From Verticillium longisporum (Eukaryota; Ascomycota; Sordariomycetes; Glomerellales; Plectosphaerellaceae), in contig JAETXT010000011.1 of NCBI GenBank assembly GCA_019188255.1, forward strand, positions 992,001-1,056,000: a stretch of DNA of 64,000 nt, given 5' to 3'. The translations under genes were made by a program, and so were the position numbers. Of the stretch, positions 1 through 12,500 are shown piece by piece. The notes beneath the pieces are model-generated. The model had not been told where the DNA came from. It did no database searches and was given only the letters and a program-made list of their open reading frames with translations. The stretch's first letter is position 1. The number at the start of each line of letters is the position of its first letter.

Positions 1-3000
1 GCGAGAGAACTGCCACCATCCCTGTCCCGTCGGCATGTTTGGCCATCGACGGATCGTGCAAGCCACGCCAAAGCGCCGATGGAGAGGAAGAAACGGGATG
101 TTTTGCGTGTTGGTCACTGTAATTGTGTCCCTGACAATCTGGCAGCCGCACGTCGCCCTCGCACTCGCGTCCTTCCTGGGGGGGCGGGCGGGCTTGGGGT
201 CCTTGCTGGCACTTGCATCTCCATCCCGCCGCTCCAGGAACCCCGAGTCCAGTCACTGCCTGCCTAGGGACCTTAGGAACTGCCTGCCTAGGAGCTGGAC
301 GGAGTACGTACTGACAGCGTGTGGCGGCAACGTCACAGGGCAGCGACAGTGCAGACACCTTCGTCCTGCCTCGCTGAACGGTCACTTCACTCAACACACT
401 CGCCAGGCTGCTGGTCGCCGAGTCATCCAGACGAACAACGTCTGACACCTGACCCCTCAGCCACTTCGCAAGACACCCCCCCAAACCACAGTGCTAAATG
501 GATGCTGACGAGCCACGCAGTCAGGCAGGCTGAACACAAAACAGAAAAGCACCAGAGGAGAAGAGGCCCGTCGGCCAGCGCCGCCAAAGGAAAAGAGTGG
601 GGTGGGAGGGCAGTGGGATGGATGCCAGAAGCGACAAGCGAATGAGTTACTGAAATGATTGATGGATGCCGTTGGAAAGGCTGAAAGGCAGAAGACACGC
701 CGACCACGCCCAGATCCACACCTGCACCGCACCCATCGATTTGCGCACCTACCTACTGTACTGGAAAACACAGAATGGGGGCCGCATCGGCCAGGCGGTT
801 GCGTGCGAGAGAAAGAAAGAGAGAGAGCGAGCGCGCGACCCCCCACCCATACTCCCACTCCGCCCCTCGCCTCCGCCCCTCCAGGTTGCCCATGCTCATT
901 CGTGCTGGGAGGTGGGCGTGGGCAGAGAGCTGGGCATATCTGGAACCTCCCACGCCTGGCGCCACCTTCGTAGGGTAGCGTGGGCTGGCTGACATGGCTG
1001 GCATCAAGAACAAGAGAGACATGGCAAGTCGAGAAGCACTTTCGTTCACCCTGCACCCACGGTTTATGACTTTGCTGTTGGTGTGACTGGTGCTACAAGC
1101 TCAGCACATGCTCCAGCGGACTTGGGAGCATCAATCATCCATCCCACGTCCTGCTGACCTGTGGGTGTACCATGTATCATATTCCCTACGTTAAACCCCC
1201 CTCCCCCGGCCTGACGGACCTGCTCCTGTTTCCCCATCCAGCTGCTTGCCTGTGATAGAATTCCCCCATCTGCCCGTGTTTCCGGTGGACACGACAAGTC
1301 AAGAAAACCAGGGTGTCCAGACACACGAACATCCCGTGAGCCGAGCCCCCAGCGCCTCGTCAGGCGGCTGATGTTAAACGTGAACGAATAACGAGGAGCG
1401 GAAAAGCAGCAGGACGATTGCAAGCCATCCGCGCCAACCGTCGACGATTCTTCCTCGTGAACCAAGGCTCCTTGGCATCCAAGTCCCCCCCTTCTCTCCC
1501 TCCGCCTCCCCCAATGGCGGCAACCTACACAGGACATTCATTACTGGCACCCTGAGGAACCCCTGTTCATCTGGCAGCGGCGGATAACCGCCACCGCCCG
1601 CCATTTTTTACTCCATAGCCATTGCCAATCCCCGGAATCAAGACAGTTTCTTTGCTAATATTACGACGTACATCTGACCTAACCCGACTGGCGTTGTCGG
1701 GTTAGACGAGCCAGGCAAGCCAGGGACATGGGCGGGCCTCCACGATCGGTACAAAGCACTTGCATGCAACCCTGAGGCACCGGCGTGTGTAATGTACAAG
1801 TTCCTTACCAAGTTCCATTTCAGTGTGGCTACCTTGCCTGTGGCAGTCCCCTACCCTGCCAAGACTGGCCATGACCACCTTGGAGCAGCTCTAGACAGCT
1901 GGGCGTAGCACTTGCTGTCACGTCGCGCTGTGCGCCTGCCCGCCTGCCCGTCTGCCTGCCTTTGCTACCTGCCTACAGAAGACAGGCCAGCCGAGCTCCT
2001 ATGCTCGTTTACGTACTTGCCTACTTTGGAGGCTTGTCGTCCCGTCTTGTCCCTCGCCCGTCGTCTTTTCCCGCCGTCTTCTTCCTATGCTGACCCGGGG
2101 TCAGCCAACAGTGACAGCGCAAAGCAGCCATCAGCGACGCAGCCGCGAGCCAAGTTCAACCGAGGGGCAGAGAGAGCAAGGACGGACGAACGAACGAAAA
2201 CCCAGCCCACAGTACTGGGTCCCCCCGTCGCCAAACCCGGCTATCCCATCGCCGACCCCGTTCGTCGCAGGAATTCATCCCCACTCCTCATCAAATCACC
2301 ACACAAGAAATCGGGCCTGCTGCTCAAAGCACCGCCGGCCACGGCCCACGCCTCTCCCACTGCGCTTGCGGAGAACTGTAGACTTTTACCGGAGACCCTC
2401 GTACCCTCTCTCTCTCTCTCTCTCCTCGTCGCCCGTTGTGGCCCCCTCCCCTCCTCGTCCTCTCTCACTCGCTCGCTCATTCGCTTCGCGTTTCGAGTCG
2501 GCAAGCAACATCAAGGCGCGCCAGCCAGCCCCCCAGTACATGTACCCAAGGCCCTCCAGACCATTCCCGTCAGGGCTATTTCTGCAACGACAGGCGGCGT
2601 CCTTAGTACTCACGTTCTCCTTGTACCTCTGAGTGTGCTCATACCTCACACATTACCCAAGGTACCCTACCTTTTGGTTTTCCTCACCAGCCAGGCTCAT
2701 TGCGACCCTTGACCCAAGCCCAAACCAGACCCAGCAGGCCACACACCAGTCCAAGCCAAACCAGTCCAAGTCCCCATCCACCCTCATTCATCCCAAGGAA
2801 AAACCCACCTTTCCACCACCACCCCTCCACACCCCTCCTCCCACCACCCCCCAAAAATCCTCTTCCCAAACGCGACCGACCCCCCTGGGCGGAAGCGCTG
2901 CCTTGCTTTGCGATTCCCCCGTCCCGTTGTCTGTTGGAAATCTCGTCTTTTCCTCCTTCAACCACATCCTCACCAACATGCACACTTCATAACACCAAAA

Positions 3001-3360
3001 ACCCGATCATCACCTTGCGACTCCTCGACTTCCGCTATCCGTCCTGTCTTGTGTCGCAACCCCGGACCCCCGGCATTCCGACCCAGCAGCGACAGGTTCG
3101 GTTTCGTCGCTTGCTTCACTGACACCGACACTGACACTGGCCCCGACCAACTTCGACCCGCGTGGCGTTTCTCCAACAAAAACGCAAAGCAACCGGACTA
3201 GGCATTGCCCGTCCATTTTCTACAACCACAACCCCGTCGTCTACCCTTCTTCCCTTCCCGGACGCACCACACAAACGTCGTCGAATATTCGAAACGTCGA
3301 TTTGTCGGCCACAACCTAGACTTGCAAGGCAAGGCTCGTGTAACGTCGCAGATATCGACC
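1..3360. other. Upstream region and probable 5' leader of copper-fist gene
   Basis: No convincing protein gene is visible. Short open frames on both strands have low-complexity Pro/Ser/Arg composition and match no family I recognise. From about 1,900 to 3,300 the plus strand is pyrimidine-rich (CT and CCA runs), typical of promoters and 5' leaders of highly expressed or regulated fungal genes. I see no RNA gene. Confidence 0.5.
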
Positions 3361-5039
3361 ATGCTCATCGACGGCGAGAAGTTTGCCTGCGAGGCCTGCG
3401 TTCGAGGCCATCGCGTCAGCAACTGCCAACACTCTGGTGAGTACTGGAATACTATAGCACCTGCCCATCTACTTCACTGCAGCCCCAACTAGCAGCAGCC
3501 GCCGCCGCCGCCGCCAGTACTCAGCGAGTCCCCCCAGAGGCGAGACCAAGACGCGACATGTGTGCTGAGGGTGGAGGGTGGAGGCCGAGGAGTCTCTGTG
3601 GGAGGAGGGGGGGCAGCCTTCGCATGACATGCTGGCGAGGCGTTGAGGACCGAGCATCTGGTAGCATCTTGGGGAACACCTGCAGCTAACCGTCCACCTC
3701 GTTTCTAGATCGCCCACTGCAGCACATCAACAAGAAGGGCCGCCCCGTGTCGCAATGCCAGCATTGTCGTTCCATGCGCAAGTCTCGGGCAGCCCACGTC
3801 AAATGCGACTGCGGCGAGAAGACGAGCAAGTGTGCTCATTTGCAGCCTGCGCTCGAAGGTCATCGAGGTAAGCATCTCAACACAGCGCAAGCCCGCCGAT
3901 TGAACGCACATGTCGAGTCTCAGCCCATTGTGCTGACCACCGCTCCCCTGCAGAAACATGTTGCTGCAACCATGGTGGCCGATGCACGTGCAGTCACAAG
4001 AAGGAGTCCGGCCTGGATACTGTCCCGGAGGGCGATCCGGCCAAGAGCCTTGACCAGGAGGTTCCCGCGCCGCGGCCGAGACCCCGTCCGACGCCGTCGT
4101 GCCAACACGGTCCACTCGGACGGTGCCATGGCGTTCGACCAGAACGGCAACCGCATCGTGCCCAAGCACAACCGGATCGCCTCCAAGTGCGGCCCCTACC
4201 AACTCAGCCGCGTCAACTCGATGCACAGCGCTGGCAGCCTCGGCAGCCACTCGCCCGACGGTTTGCCTGATGGCAAGGAGCCCCTTGGTCGTGCGCGCGC
4301 CATCTCGACCCATCACCAGCGCCGCGTCAAGTCGGAGGCTGCGTCGCCCCTCCTCAACGGAGCCTCGGGTCTGCACCATCTTAACGGGCAATTGCCACCA
4401 CTTGATCTCTCTGGCATCGAGTACCCACCATACGTTCCCAACAGCACATTCGACATGTTCGGCGGCTCGGCCTTCTCCGAGCACGACGGCCCCATCTTCA
4501 GCGCCGGCCTCAGCACGGCCGCTTCCGTGGACTGGAGCCATATCGAGCTGTCAGACAAGGGCGACAACTTTGCGCCCTCGAGCTACGGCCAGGCCTGCAG
4601 CCAGAGCTTCAGCGGCATGTACGACTGGGGCACCGGGTCGGAGCAGGCCCCCACACTCGGCGGCACGACGTCGACATCGGGCGAGGTGTCGGAGGTCGAG
4701 GACAACTTCATCTCGGGTGACCTCGAGTTTGAGCCGTTCGGCCAGGGTGACTATCTCCGTTCGGGGCAGTTGTATCAGACGCCGGGCACGGCCGATCTCA
4801 GCAGCATCGGCTACGACAATTTTGTGAAGGACTCGACGAAACAGTTTGGCCTCGCGACGTCGTCTTCCTACGACGACGCCGGACCAGTAGCCGGTGCTTC
4901 GTATAACTTTGAGAACGACCCCGTCTTTTGGGGCCAGCAGTTCAACGACGGCATCGCCACGTACGGCGGCGCCAACAACAACGAATCGACAGACGGCGTG
5001 GCCCTTGGGGCCGAGACTTGGACCACCAGCGCTCAATAG
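3361..5039 (+). CDS. Copper-fist transcription factor (Ace1/Mac1/Cuf1/GRISEA type), one-base frameshift
   Basis: Copper-responsive DNA-binding regulator, expected in the nucleus. Model: join(3361..3436, 3709..3867, 3954..5039). The N terminus is a copper-fist: zinc ligands C10, C13, C22 and H24, followed by the minor-groove (K/R)GRP motif at residues 35-38 and a CQHC motif at 42-45. Exon 3 opens with a Cys-rich CCCNHGGRCTC segment. Both introns have good GT/AG ends (GTGAGT, GTAAGC). The frame entering exon 3 does not continue into the long Ser/Gly-rich C-terminal frame that ends ALGAETWTTSAQ. The two meet near 4,082-4,089, beside a CCCC run, where removing one base joins PRPRP to RRRRANTVHSDG. 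With that, the protein is 439 aa. The C terminus lacks the Cys-rich CxC repeats of classical copper sensors. The family is clear from the copper-fist; activator or repressor role is not. Confidence 0.85.
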
Positions 5040-6455
5040 ACTCAGACGCAAAGCAAAAGACTTGAGGCTCGGATTTTCGACACAGACTTATGGCATAGCA
5101 TGACTTGGGAGCGAGACGCGACACGTATATATACACATTTCAAAACTACAGACGCTGGGTGCACGCATACGGCGCAGCGCGGAAGGGGGGGAGAATTCGT
5201 TGCATGGGCGGCGCCATCTGGGGCGGGGGGCACTTAGAGGAGGGCACTTTTTTTTTCTCCCATTTTGGTCACGTATCTCTCATATGTGATGTTGGGGCGG
5301 GTGGAGGAGTCGGCGCATCATCTCTTTGATTTCCCTCAAATCTCTTGTGTTGTTTGTTTGTGGTTCGAGCTGGCTTGACGAGGCTCGACGACGTCGGAAA
5401 CGGGGTCGACTTTGGTGAAGAAGCAGAGGACGACGACGAAGAAGAAGAAGAGAAGAAGAAGCAGAAGAAGAAAGCGACGGTTGGATTGTCGCTTTTGACG
5501 CCTCATGGTTATGGTTTTCATTGATCGGAAGGGCTCAGGGAGGATTTCGTGCTTTTGTTACAAAAAATTATTCACGGTGCCTCATTTCACGGCATGAAGA
5601 AGAAGAAGGCCAGGATTTGCGGTTCTGTTTTTACGTGTTTGTTTCGTTGCCTTGCACTTTTCGGCGCTTCACATGACGAGGTTGTCATTCTTCTCTGCTG
5701 CGAGCCTTTAGATGCCTCCAATGCATTGGCACGAACGGATGCACGCACGCACGTCCAGGAATACCATTTTGGGATATCGAGCGACCAAGCTGACGGCAAG
5801 GCAAGAGAGCGAGCAGCGCATGAAGGGCTTCACGATGATGGTCGTGCGATTGTGATGGGAGTTTGGGTAAAACGGGGACACAGGCGCACGTTAGATAGAG
5901 GGATGTAGGGTTATTTCTGGAGGACCCGGGATTCACAGACATGGGCGACAAGCGGAGAATTGATCATCATGTCGATTCTGTTACTCGTTTTGCCAATTGG
6001 ATGTTCGCGCGCCTGGTGTTGATGGCTTGATTGTGCCGGCAGTTACATGTAAGAGGAAGGGTTCGGGTTGGTGGTGTGACTGGCGGGGAGACGGGCAGAT
6101 GGCGCCATAGCAGCAGCGATGCTGAATTGGCTGCCCGTCAGCGTGGTACCGACCAACCCAGTCGACAGTCAACCCAGCCTTCCCTCCACGACCCACAGAA
6201 GTCCTCTGGCTCTGGGAGCATTGGTGGACGAACTACGGCCAACCCCCACACCAGCAGCAACGTGAGCGGCCGGCCGAGGTGCTTTCAGTGTGCATCCCAC
6301 TCACCTCACCTCCAGGCCAAGCGTCCTGTTCCTCAACACCATTACACGCGCACCCCCACCACTCACCTCGTCCTCTCCGTTTGAGCCCTGAGTAGAGGCC
6401 CCCTGTTGTCCTGGTGCTCTTCCATTGTCGTGCCCTCCCACCGCCCATCGCCATC
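5040..6455. other. Intergenic region
   Basis: This covers the 3' flank of the copper-fist gene and the promoter of the reductase gene. It contains a poly-T tract near 5,249 and a purine-rich GAAGAAGAAG stretch around 5,430-5,475, followed by CCA/CCT-rich sequence before the next start codon. I see no supported coding sequence or RNA gene. Confidence 0.5.
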
Positions 6456-7751
6456 ATGGCGTCTCATCGAGAGCCCGAGCCGAGGTACGTAGACTCCGTG
6501 GGGAGCAAGGCATCCTTCCAGCGATCCACGGCGCCCCCGCTTCAGGGTCTTTATTCAGTATCGCCGTAGCTCACGAGATTGCTGACTCTTTCTTGACACT
6601 CCAAGGCCCATTAACGCCGTGTTCATCGGGGCAGGAGCAGTTGGGTGCTTCTACGCCTCGCGCCTGCATCATGTGCGTGTGTCTATATATCGGCCGGTGT
6701 CCAGCCGTGCTCTCCCCCTGGCATCACGGTGTGTTGTATAGCTGACAAAGGGAACGCCGCGTGTGTGCAACAGCCTCGAAAAAATGTCCGCGTGTCACTC
6801 GTCGCCCGGTCCAACTACAAGGCCATTGCTGCGTCGGGCGTCAAGCTCGAGACGCACACGTTTGGCGACTACGTCTTCGCGCCCGAGGCGGCGTATCCTT
6901 CGGTGACGGCAGCGGCCGAGGCCGTGGCGGACTGGGATTACATTTTCGTGACGACCAAGGCGCTGCCGGACCGGTCGGACGACGCCGCCATGATTGCGCC
7001 GCTCGTGGGGCCGGCATCGTGCATCGTGCTGATCCAGAACGGCGTCGGCGTCGAGGCGCCGTTCCGCGCGCGGTTCCCCGACACGCCCGTCGTCAGCGGC
7101 GTCACGGTCGTCAGCGCCGAGCAGACGTCGCCGGGCGTCATCCGGCAGAACCGGTGGACGCGCATCAGCATCGGGCCGTACGCCGACGGTCTCGGCACGG
7201 GCGACGCGCAGGTGGCGGCCCGCGGCGCGGCGGCCGTCGAGGCGCTGCAGCGGTGGTGGGGGCCCGACTGGGGCGGCATCCGCGACGTCGACGTCCAGGA
7301 CGAGGTCGGACTGCAGACGGTGCCCTGCCACATGCTCTGCTTCATTGCCGCCTTCAACCCGAGCGCCGTGCTCAGCGGCGGCCGCGGCAACGCCGACATG
7401 GTGTCGGACCCGGCGCTGCGCGAGCACGCCCTCGGCGTCATGCGCGAGATTTGGGATGCCGTGCCGCGCGTGCTCGGCCGGTCCTTTCCCGCCGGCGCGG
7501 CGACGCCCGAGCGCATCGTCACGAGCACCGAGAGGAACGCTGGCGCGCGCCCCAGCATGCTGCTCGACTGGGAGGCCCGACGGCCGCTGGAGCTCGAGGT
7601 CATCCTCGGCAACCCTGTGCGCATCGCGCGGGCGCGGGGCGTCGAGATGCCGCGGCTGCAGAGCCTCTACGCGCTGCTGAAGAGCGCGCAGACGATGCGT
7701 GAGCAGCAGCAGCGGCGGCAGCAGGAGGCAGAAAAGCCCAGCAAGCTGTAG
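6456..7751 (+). CDS. Ketopantoate reductase-like oxidoreductase (PanE/ApbA family)
   Basis: NAD(P)H-dependent reductase of the 2-dehydropantoate 2-reductase family. The prototype converts ketopantoate to pantoate for pantothenate and CoA synthesis. Model: join(6456..6484, 6606..6672, 6774..7751), 357 aa. The short first two exons are needed to build the Rossmann dinucleotide loop, which reads INAVFIGAGAVGCF with the GxGxxG glycines at residues 18, 20 and 23. The last exon carries the rest of the Rossmann domain (including QNGVG) and the all-helical C-terminal domain, with the family signature PSMLLD at 292-297 and a Glu eight residues later. Introns begin GTACGT and GTGCGT and contain CTGAC branch sites. 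Filamentous fungi usually have several members of this family, many in secondary metabolism, so pantothenate function is not assured. It stands alone, with no cluster partners. Confidence 0.88.
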
Positions 7752-8126
7752 TGAGATGGTGTAGAGACATGTCCAAGTTGTAAGGGTATTCATCGTATGC
7801 GGTTTATTTGCATAGAAGCGAAAGGGGAATGTAATTAGAGGGGCTTACCATGTAAAGGGAAGAGTCTATTTCGTTATCCCATCTTTGCACGGTGCACTGC
7901 AACATGGGGTGTCGGAGTGTGCTCCGGACCTTATGCTCCAGGCCTCCAGGGCCTGTCGAGGTCTCGCCCATGTGGCTCCGCTCCCACGCCAATGACGCCA
8001 TGAATCAGGTTCTGGGTGCTACAAAGGCCAAAGCTGGCGGGCCAATCACGCTGTATTGGCCGATCTTTTGCCATGTTGAGCGAATGGGAATTTGCAATGT
8101 GCCTCTTGAAATCACGACCCTGCCCT

Positions 8127-8156
8127 CCAAAACCAAAACCAAAACCAAAACCAAAA
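8127..8156. repeat. (CCAAAA)5 microsatellite
   Basis: Five perfect tandem copies of a six-base unit. It lies in the intergenic region upstream of the phytochrome gene, in no modelled gene. Confidence 0.9.
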
Positions 8157-8763
8157 TCGAGTCCACGGCCAAGTTCGTGGGCAGCGTGCCCTTGCACCTC
8201 TCCTTGTTCCCCCCCCCTGTATCGTGCTCTTCCTCGCACACAGGCCGCCCTGTCCCCGATGCGCCCAGGAGACAGCTGAAGAAATAGACAGAGGGGAAGG
8301 ACGCGAGCGCGGTGCGGGTGTTGCTCGTGCTAAAAGCAAGTACATGCAGGTGCTCCCCTAACTACTGCGACGGCCACGGCCGCCGTGATCAGGGGAATGG
8401 AGGGGGATCGGTCTAGTCGCTTGCTGTTTGGTGGAGCCCGTGCTGTGTGCGCGGGACGACCACCCCGCAGTAGTGCGCCATTGGACACGGACGCGGTTGA
8501 CCCCATCTCGATCGGTGACCATTCCATCTGCCCAACGTGCTTTCCTGAACGTAGCACCCGGTACATGGGGGCGGGTGGGGAGGGGAGGAAGGCACAAGGG
8601 GGGACCGAGGGGAGGAAGGCGATGCAGAGGGAGAAAGAAGGCCACACGGACAAAGCCGCTAGGCGCGAGCAGAGCAGAGGAAGCACGAGGAGCCGAGCCG
8701 AGTGCCTACCTAGCTTGGTCATTTGAAAAAACGAGCATCCAGATCCAGACCGTCTGTCGGGAC

Positions 8764-8800
8764 CAGGCAGGCAGGCAGGCAGACAGACAGACAGACAGAC
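8764..8800. repeat. Tetranucleotide repeat, GGCA then GACA units
   Basis: A run of GGCA units switches to GACA units without interruption, a compound tetranucleotide microsatellite upstream of the phytochrome gene. Confidence 0.85.
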
Positions 8801-9555
8801 CATCGAGGGAAAAAAACCCGTTTCGTGTCGAGAGCCGCGTTGCGTGCATCGGGTGTCTGAACTAAGGCAGCTAGGTATTCTTGTGTGTCCACCGCTGACG
8901 GAAAACCGATGACTACGACTCTCAACTACCTACCTACCTTACCTGCTTACCTGTCTTGCCGTTCATGCTGGCTTGCTGTCGCCCACCTCACATCAACCAA
9001 CCCGGCCAGCCCTTGACGTCGTCTATCAGCATTTGGCTGTGCAGCATGCAGAAAACCTCTCCGACCGGCCGTTTCATTGACCTCTGATCCCGATCTGACT
9101 TCTGACTTCCCATCGACCCTTCTACGCTCCACTTGGTGAGTACCTCAAACAGCACACCAACCATCACCAACGTTGCACATTTGCACCTCGATCGCCACGT
9201 TGACCTGGATTTTTGAGTGTTTTTTTTTTCACTCTTCCGCGAACCCTTCTACGGGTTTCCCTCTTCCCCTTTTTCAATTGGACGACGACAACAGCCGATA
9301 CAAACACAACCACTTCTGCTTCCTGGCGAGCCAACAACTGCCCCTCCAACAGACACCCCTTGATCGTCGCCGCCTGCGGCTCTGGCCCGCCGCCTGCCAC
9401 TCGTGCCTCGCCACTCGCCACCCGCCCTTTTTCGCCTCACTGTTCCTCGCGCTGGGGCCCGACCCCACGCGCTCCTCGCACACGCGCCTGTGTAGCCTTC
9501 AAGGATTTCGTATGGGCCCAGGGGCCAGTGCTGCCCACGTCTCGAGGAGAGACTC

Positions 9556-12500
9556 ATGGTCCAGCCGCAGCAGACAGCAGCAACCATGAATGACCAGGCC
9601 TCGCCCTCCGAGACCAACGAGTCGCCCTTGTCCGGAGGTGCCATGGACGGTAGCTCGCAATCCACCCTCCAGCCCGTCGAGTCTCCCGCCCCTCTCATAC
9701 CTCCTCCGCCAGCGTCCGAAGCCACACAAGACGCGGGGCACGACCCCGTGCCTCAACAGACGCCGAGCGCCCGTTCCTCATGGAGCGCCGGCTCAGGTCG
9801 TCAACCCGGTCACAGCCCCGACCTGTCCGACAGGGTCTTCCCTATCCGATCCGTCGTCAGCGTCAACCCCGCCGGTCGAACATCTGGCGAGCACGGCTAC
9901 TTCCCACGCATGCCCGACCATGGTCAGTACACCGCATCTCGACCCGACGCCCCGCCACGCCCGCGCCGCTCCGACTCGGTGTCCCAGCCTGCCGCCTCCG
10001 CCGTCACGTCCCCCACCGGCGATCGCCAGGCCACACGAAACCGTCGCAAGCATACCTCCTCCGGCCCCATCTCAAGCATACAGGCCGACGCCGCCCGCCA
10101 CACCAATTCGAAGCCCTTGCCCATCTTTGAAAGCGGTGCCTGCGGCTCCGAGGAGGGCCACTCGACCCATTTGGACAGATCGGATACCAGCCAGCCATCG
10201 CACGCACAGCCGGCTGCGACGCCTGCCGACTCAGTGCCTGACGGCCACGGGCTCATCTTGCCGAGGTTCCGCCACGTCATGACGGACGACGGCCACGCCG
10301 TCATTACGGGGCGCGACGCCGTCTTGCAGCACTGCGAGGATGAGCCCATACATACTCCCGGCGCCGTGCAGGGCTTTGGCCTGTTGCTGGCCCTTCGCGA
10401 AGACCAGGAGGGTGGCTTCTCGGTTCGCTACACCAGCGAAAACTCAGAGCGCATCATTGGCTACTCGCCGAAGCAGCTCTTCAACCTGGCCAGTTTTCTC
10501 GACATTTTGAGCGAGGAACAACAAGACAACCTCCTGGATCACATTGACTTTATTCGGGATGAAGATGCCGATCCTGCCACCAACGGGCCCGAGGTCTTCA
10601 GCTTGACGGTCCGCTCGTCGAGACGAAAGAGCACCAAGCTTTGGTGCGCCATTCACATCAATCCAGCTCATCCCGACCTCATCATTTGCGAGTTTGAGCT
10701 CGACGACGATCACCTGTACCCTCTACGCCCGGCGGACGAGGTCGTTCCCGACGCGCCGGAAGACACCCTCCGATCCGACCCCACCATGGAGGAGCTTTCC
10801 AGCAGTACCGAAATACTCAGCAAACCGCTGAGGGTCCTGAGAACGGCGAGGAGGCAGAGGGGCGAGGCCGGCGCTATGCAGGTTTTCGACATCATGTCGC
10901 AGGTGCAGGAACAGCTTGCGGCGGCGCCCTCGCTGGACTCTTTCCTCAAGGTCCTTGTCGGCATCGTCAAGGAGCTGACGGGCTTTCATCGTGTCATGAT
11001 CTACCAGTTTGACTCTTCCTTCAACGGCAAGGTCGTCACCGAGCTCGTCGATACCAGCCACACGCGCGATCTTTACAGAGGCCTGCACTTCCCGGCCTCC
11101 GACATCCCGCGGCAAGCTCGTGACCTGTATAAGCTCAACAAGGTGCGACTTCTCTACGACCGAGACGTCGAGACGGCGAGGCTTGTGTGCAAGACCCAAG
11201 AGGATCTCGACGTTCCTCTCGACATGAGCCATGCCTATCTGCGCGCCATGTCGCCCATTCACCTCAAATACCTAAAGAACATGGCCGTCCGCTCCTCCAT
11301 GTCCATTTCTATCAACGCGTTCAACGAACTCTGGGGCCTCATTGCCTGTCACAGCTACGGTCCCAAGGGCATGAGGGTCTCGTTTCCCATCCGAAAAATG
11401 TGCCGACTCGTTGGCGACACGGCTTCGCGCAACATTGAACGCCTGTCGTACGCCTCGAGACTGCAGGCCCGCAAACTCATCAACACGGCGCCTTCTGAAA
11501 AGAGCCCTTCGGGCTACATTGTCGCATCCTCGGATGATCTGCTGAAGCTGTTTGATGCCGATTTCGGCATGCTTTCTATCCACGGCGAGACGAAGATTCT
11601 CGGACCCGTCGAAGAGTCGTCGGAGCCGCTTGCCATGCTGGAATATCTGCGCATGCGCCACATGTCGTCCGTCGTGACCACGCAGGACATTCGCGAGGAT
11701 TTTCCGGATCTGCATTACAAACCCGGCTTTGTCACGATCGCCGGCCTGCTCTACGTGCCGCTGAGCGTCGGAGGCACCGACTTTATCGTCTTCTTCCGAA
11801 GGGGTCAAGTCAAAGAGGTCAAGTGGGCCGGAAACCCCTACGAGAAGATCCTCCGCGAAGGTACGGAGGCGTACCTGGAACCCAGGAAAAGCTTCAAGAC
11901 GTGGCACGAGACGGTGGTCGGCAAGTGCAGAGACTGGACTGAAGAGCAGGTCGAAACCGCCGCCGTGCTGTGCCTCGTCTACGGCAAGTTCATCGAGGTT
12001 TGGAGACAGAAGGAGGCAGCGCTGCAGAGCAGCAAGCTGACAAAACTACTCTTGGCCAACTCGGCGCATGAAGTCCGCACGCCGCTCAACGCAATCATCA
12101 ACTACCTCGAGATTGCCTTGGAGGGTTCCCTGGACCAAGAGACGCGCGACAATCTGGCCAAGTCCCACTCGGCCTCAAAGTCACTCATCTACGTCATTAA
12201 CGACTTGCTCGACCTCACCAAGACGGAAGAGGGGCAGGATCTGGTCAAAGACGAGATATTCGCCCTCTCCAGCTGCATCCACGAAGCGACTGACCCCTTT
12301 AAAAACGAGGCCAAGCGCAAGGCTATCGAGTACGAAATCATTGAGGATCCTGGCTTGCCATCCTTTGTGTATGGTGACAGCCGCAGGGTGAGACAGGCCA
12401 TCTCCAACGTGACAGCCAATGCCATTCAGCACACCGACTCGGGAAGTGTCAAGGTGCAATTATACGTGGCCGAGGTCCAAGAGCAACGAGTCCTGATCGA

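Larger units (their letters stand above)
7752..9555. other. Intergenic region and long leader of phytochrome gene
   Basis: No supported gene. The region holds two simple-sequence tracts (8,127-8,156 and 8,764-8,800), a pyrimidine-rich stretch before the next start codon, and a possible 5'-UTR intron donor (GTGAGT at about 9,136). Open frames in it are low-complexity. Confidence 0.5.

Noticed and set aside
457..1056. 199-codon open frame on the minus strand, and several similar frames in 1-3,360
   Set aside because: Low-complexity Pro/Arg/Ser composition, overlapping frames on both strands, no family resemblance or splice context.
4006..4057. Possible 52-nt intron that would repair the copper-fist frame without a base error
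   Set aside because: Donor GTCCGG is poor, and it would remove residues (SGLDTVPE) that look like normal coding sequence following the Cys-rich motif.
6795..7793. Long minus-strand open frame opposite the reductase gene, and others opposite the phytochrome and NOT1 genes
   Set aside because: Shadow frames of GC-rich coding sequence. The plus-strand products have clear domains; the shadows have none.
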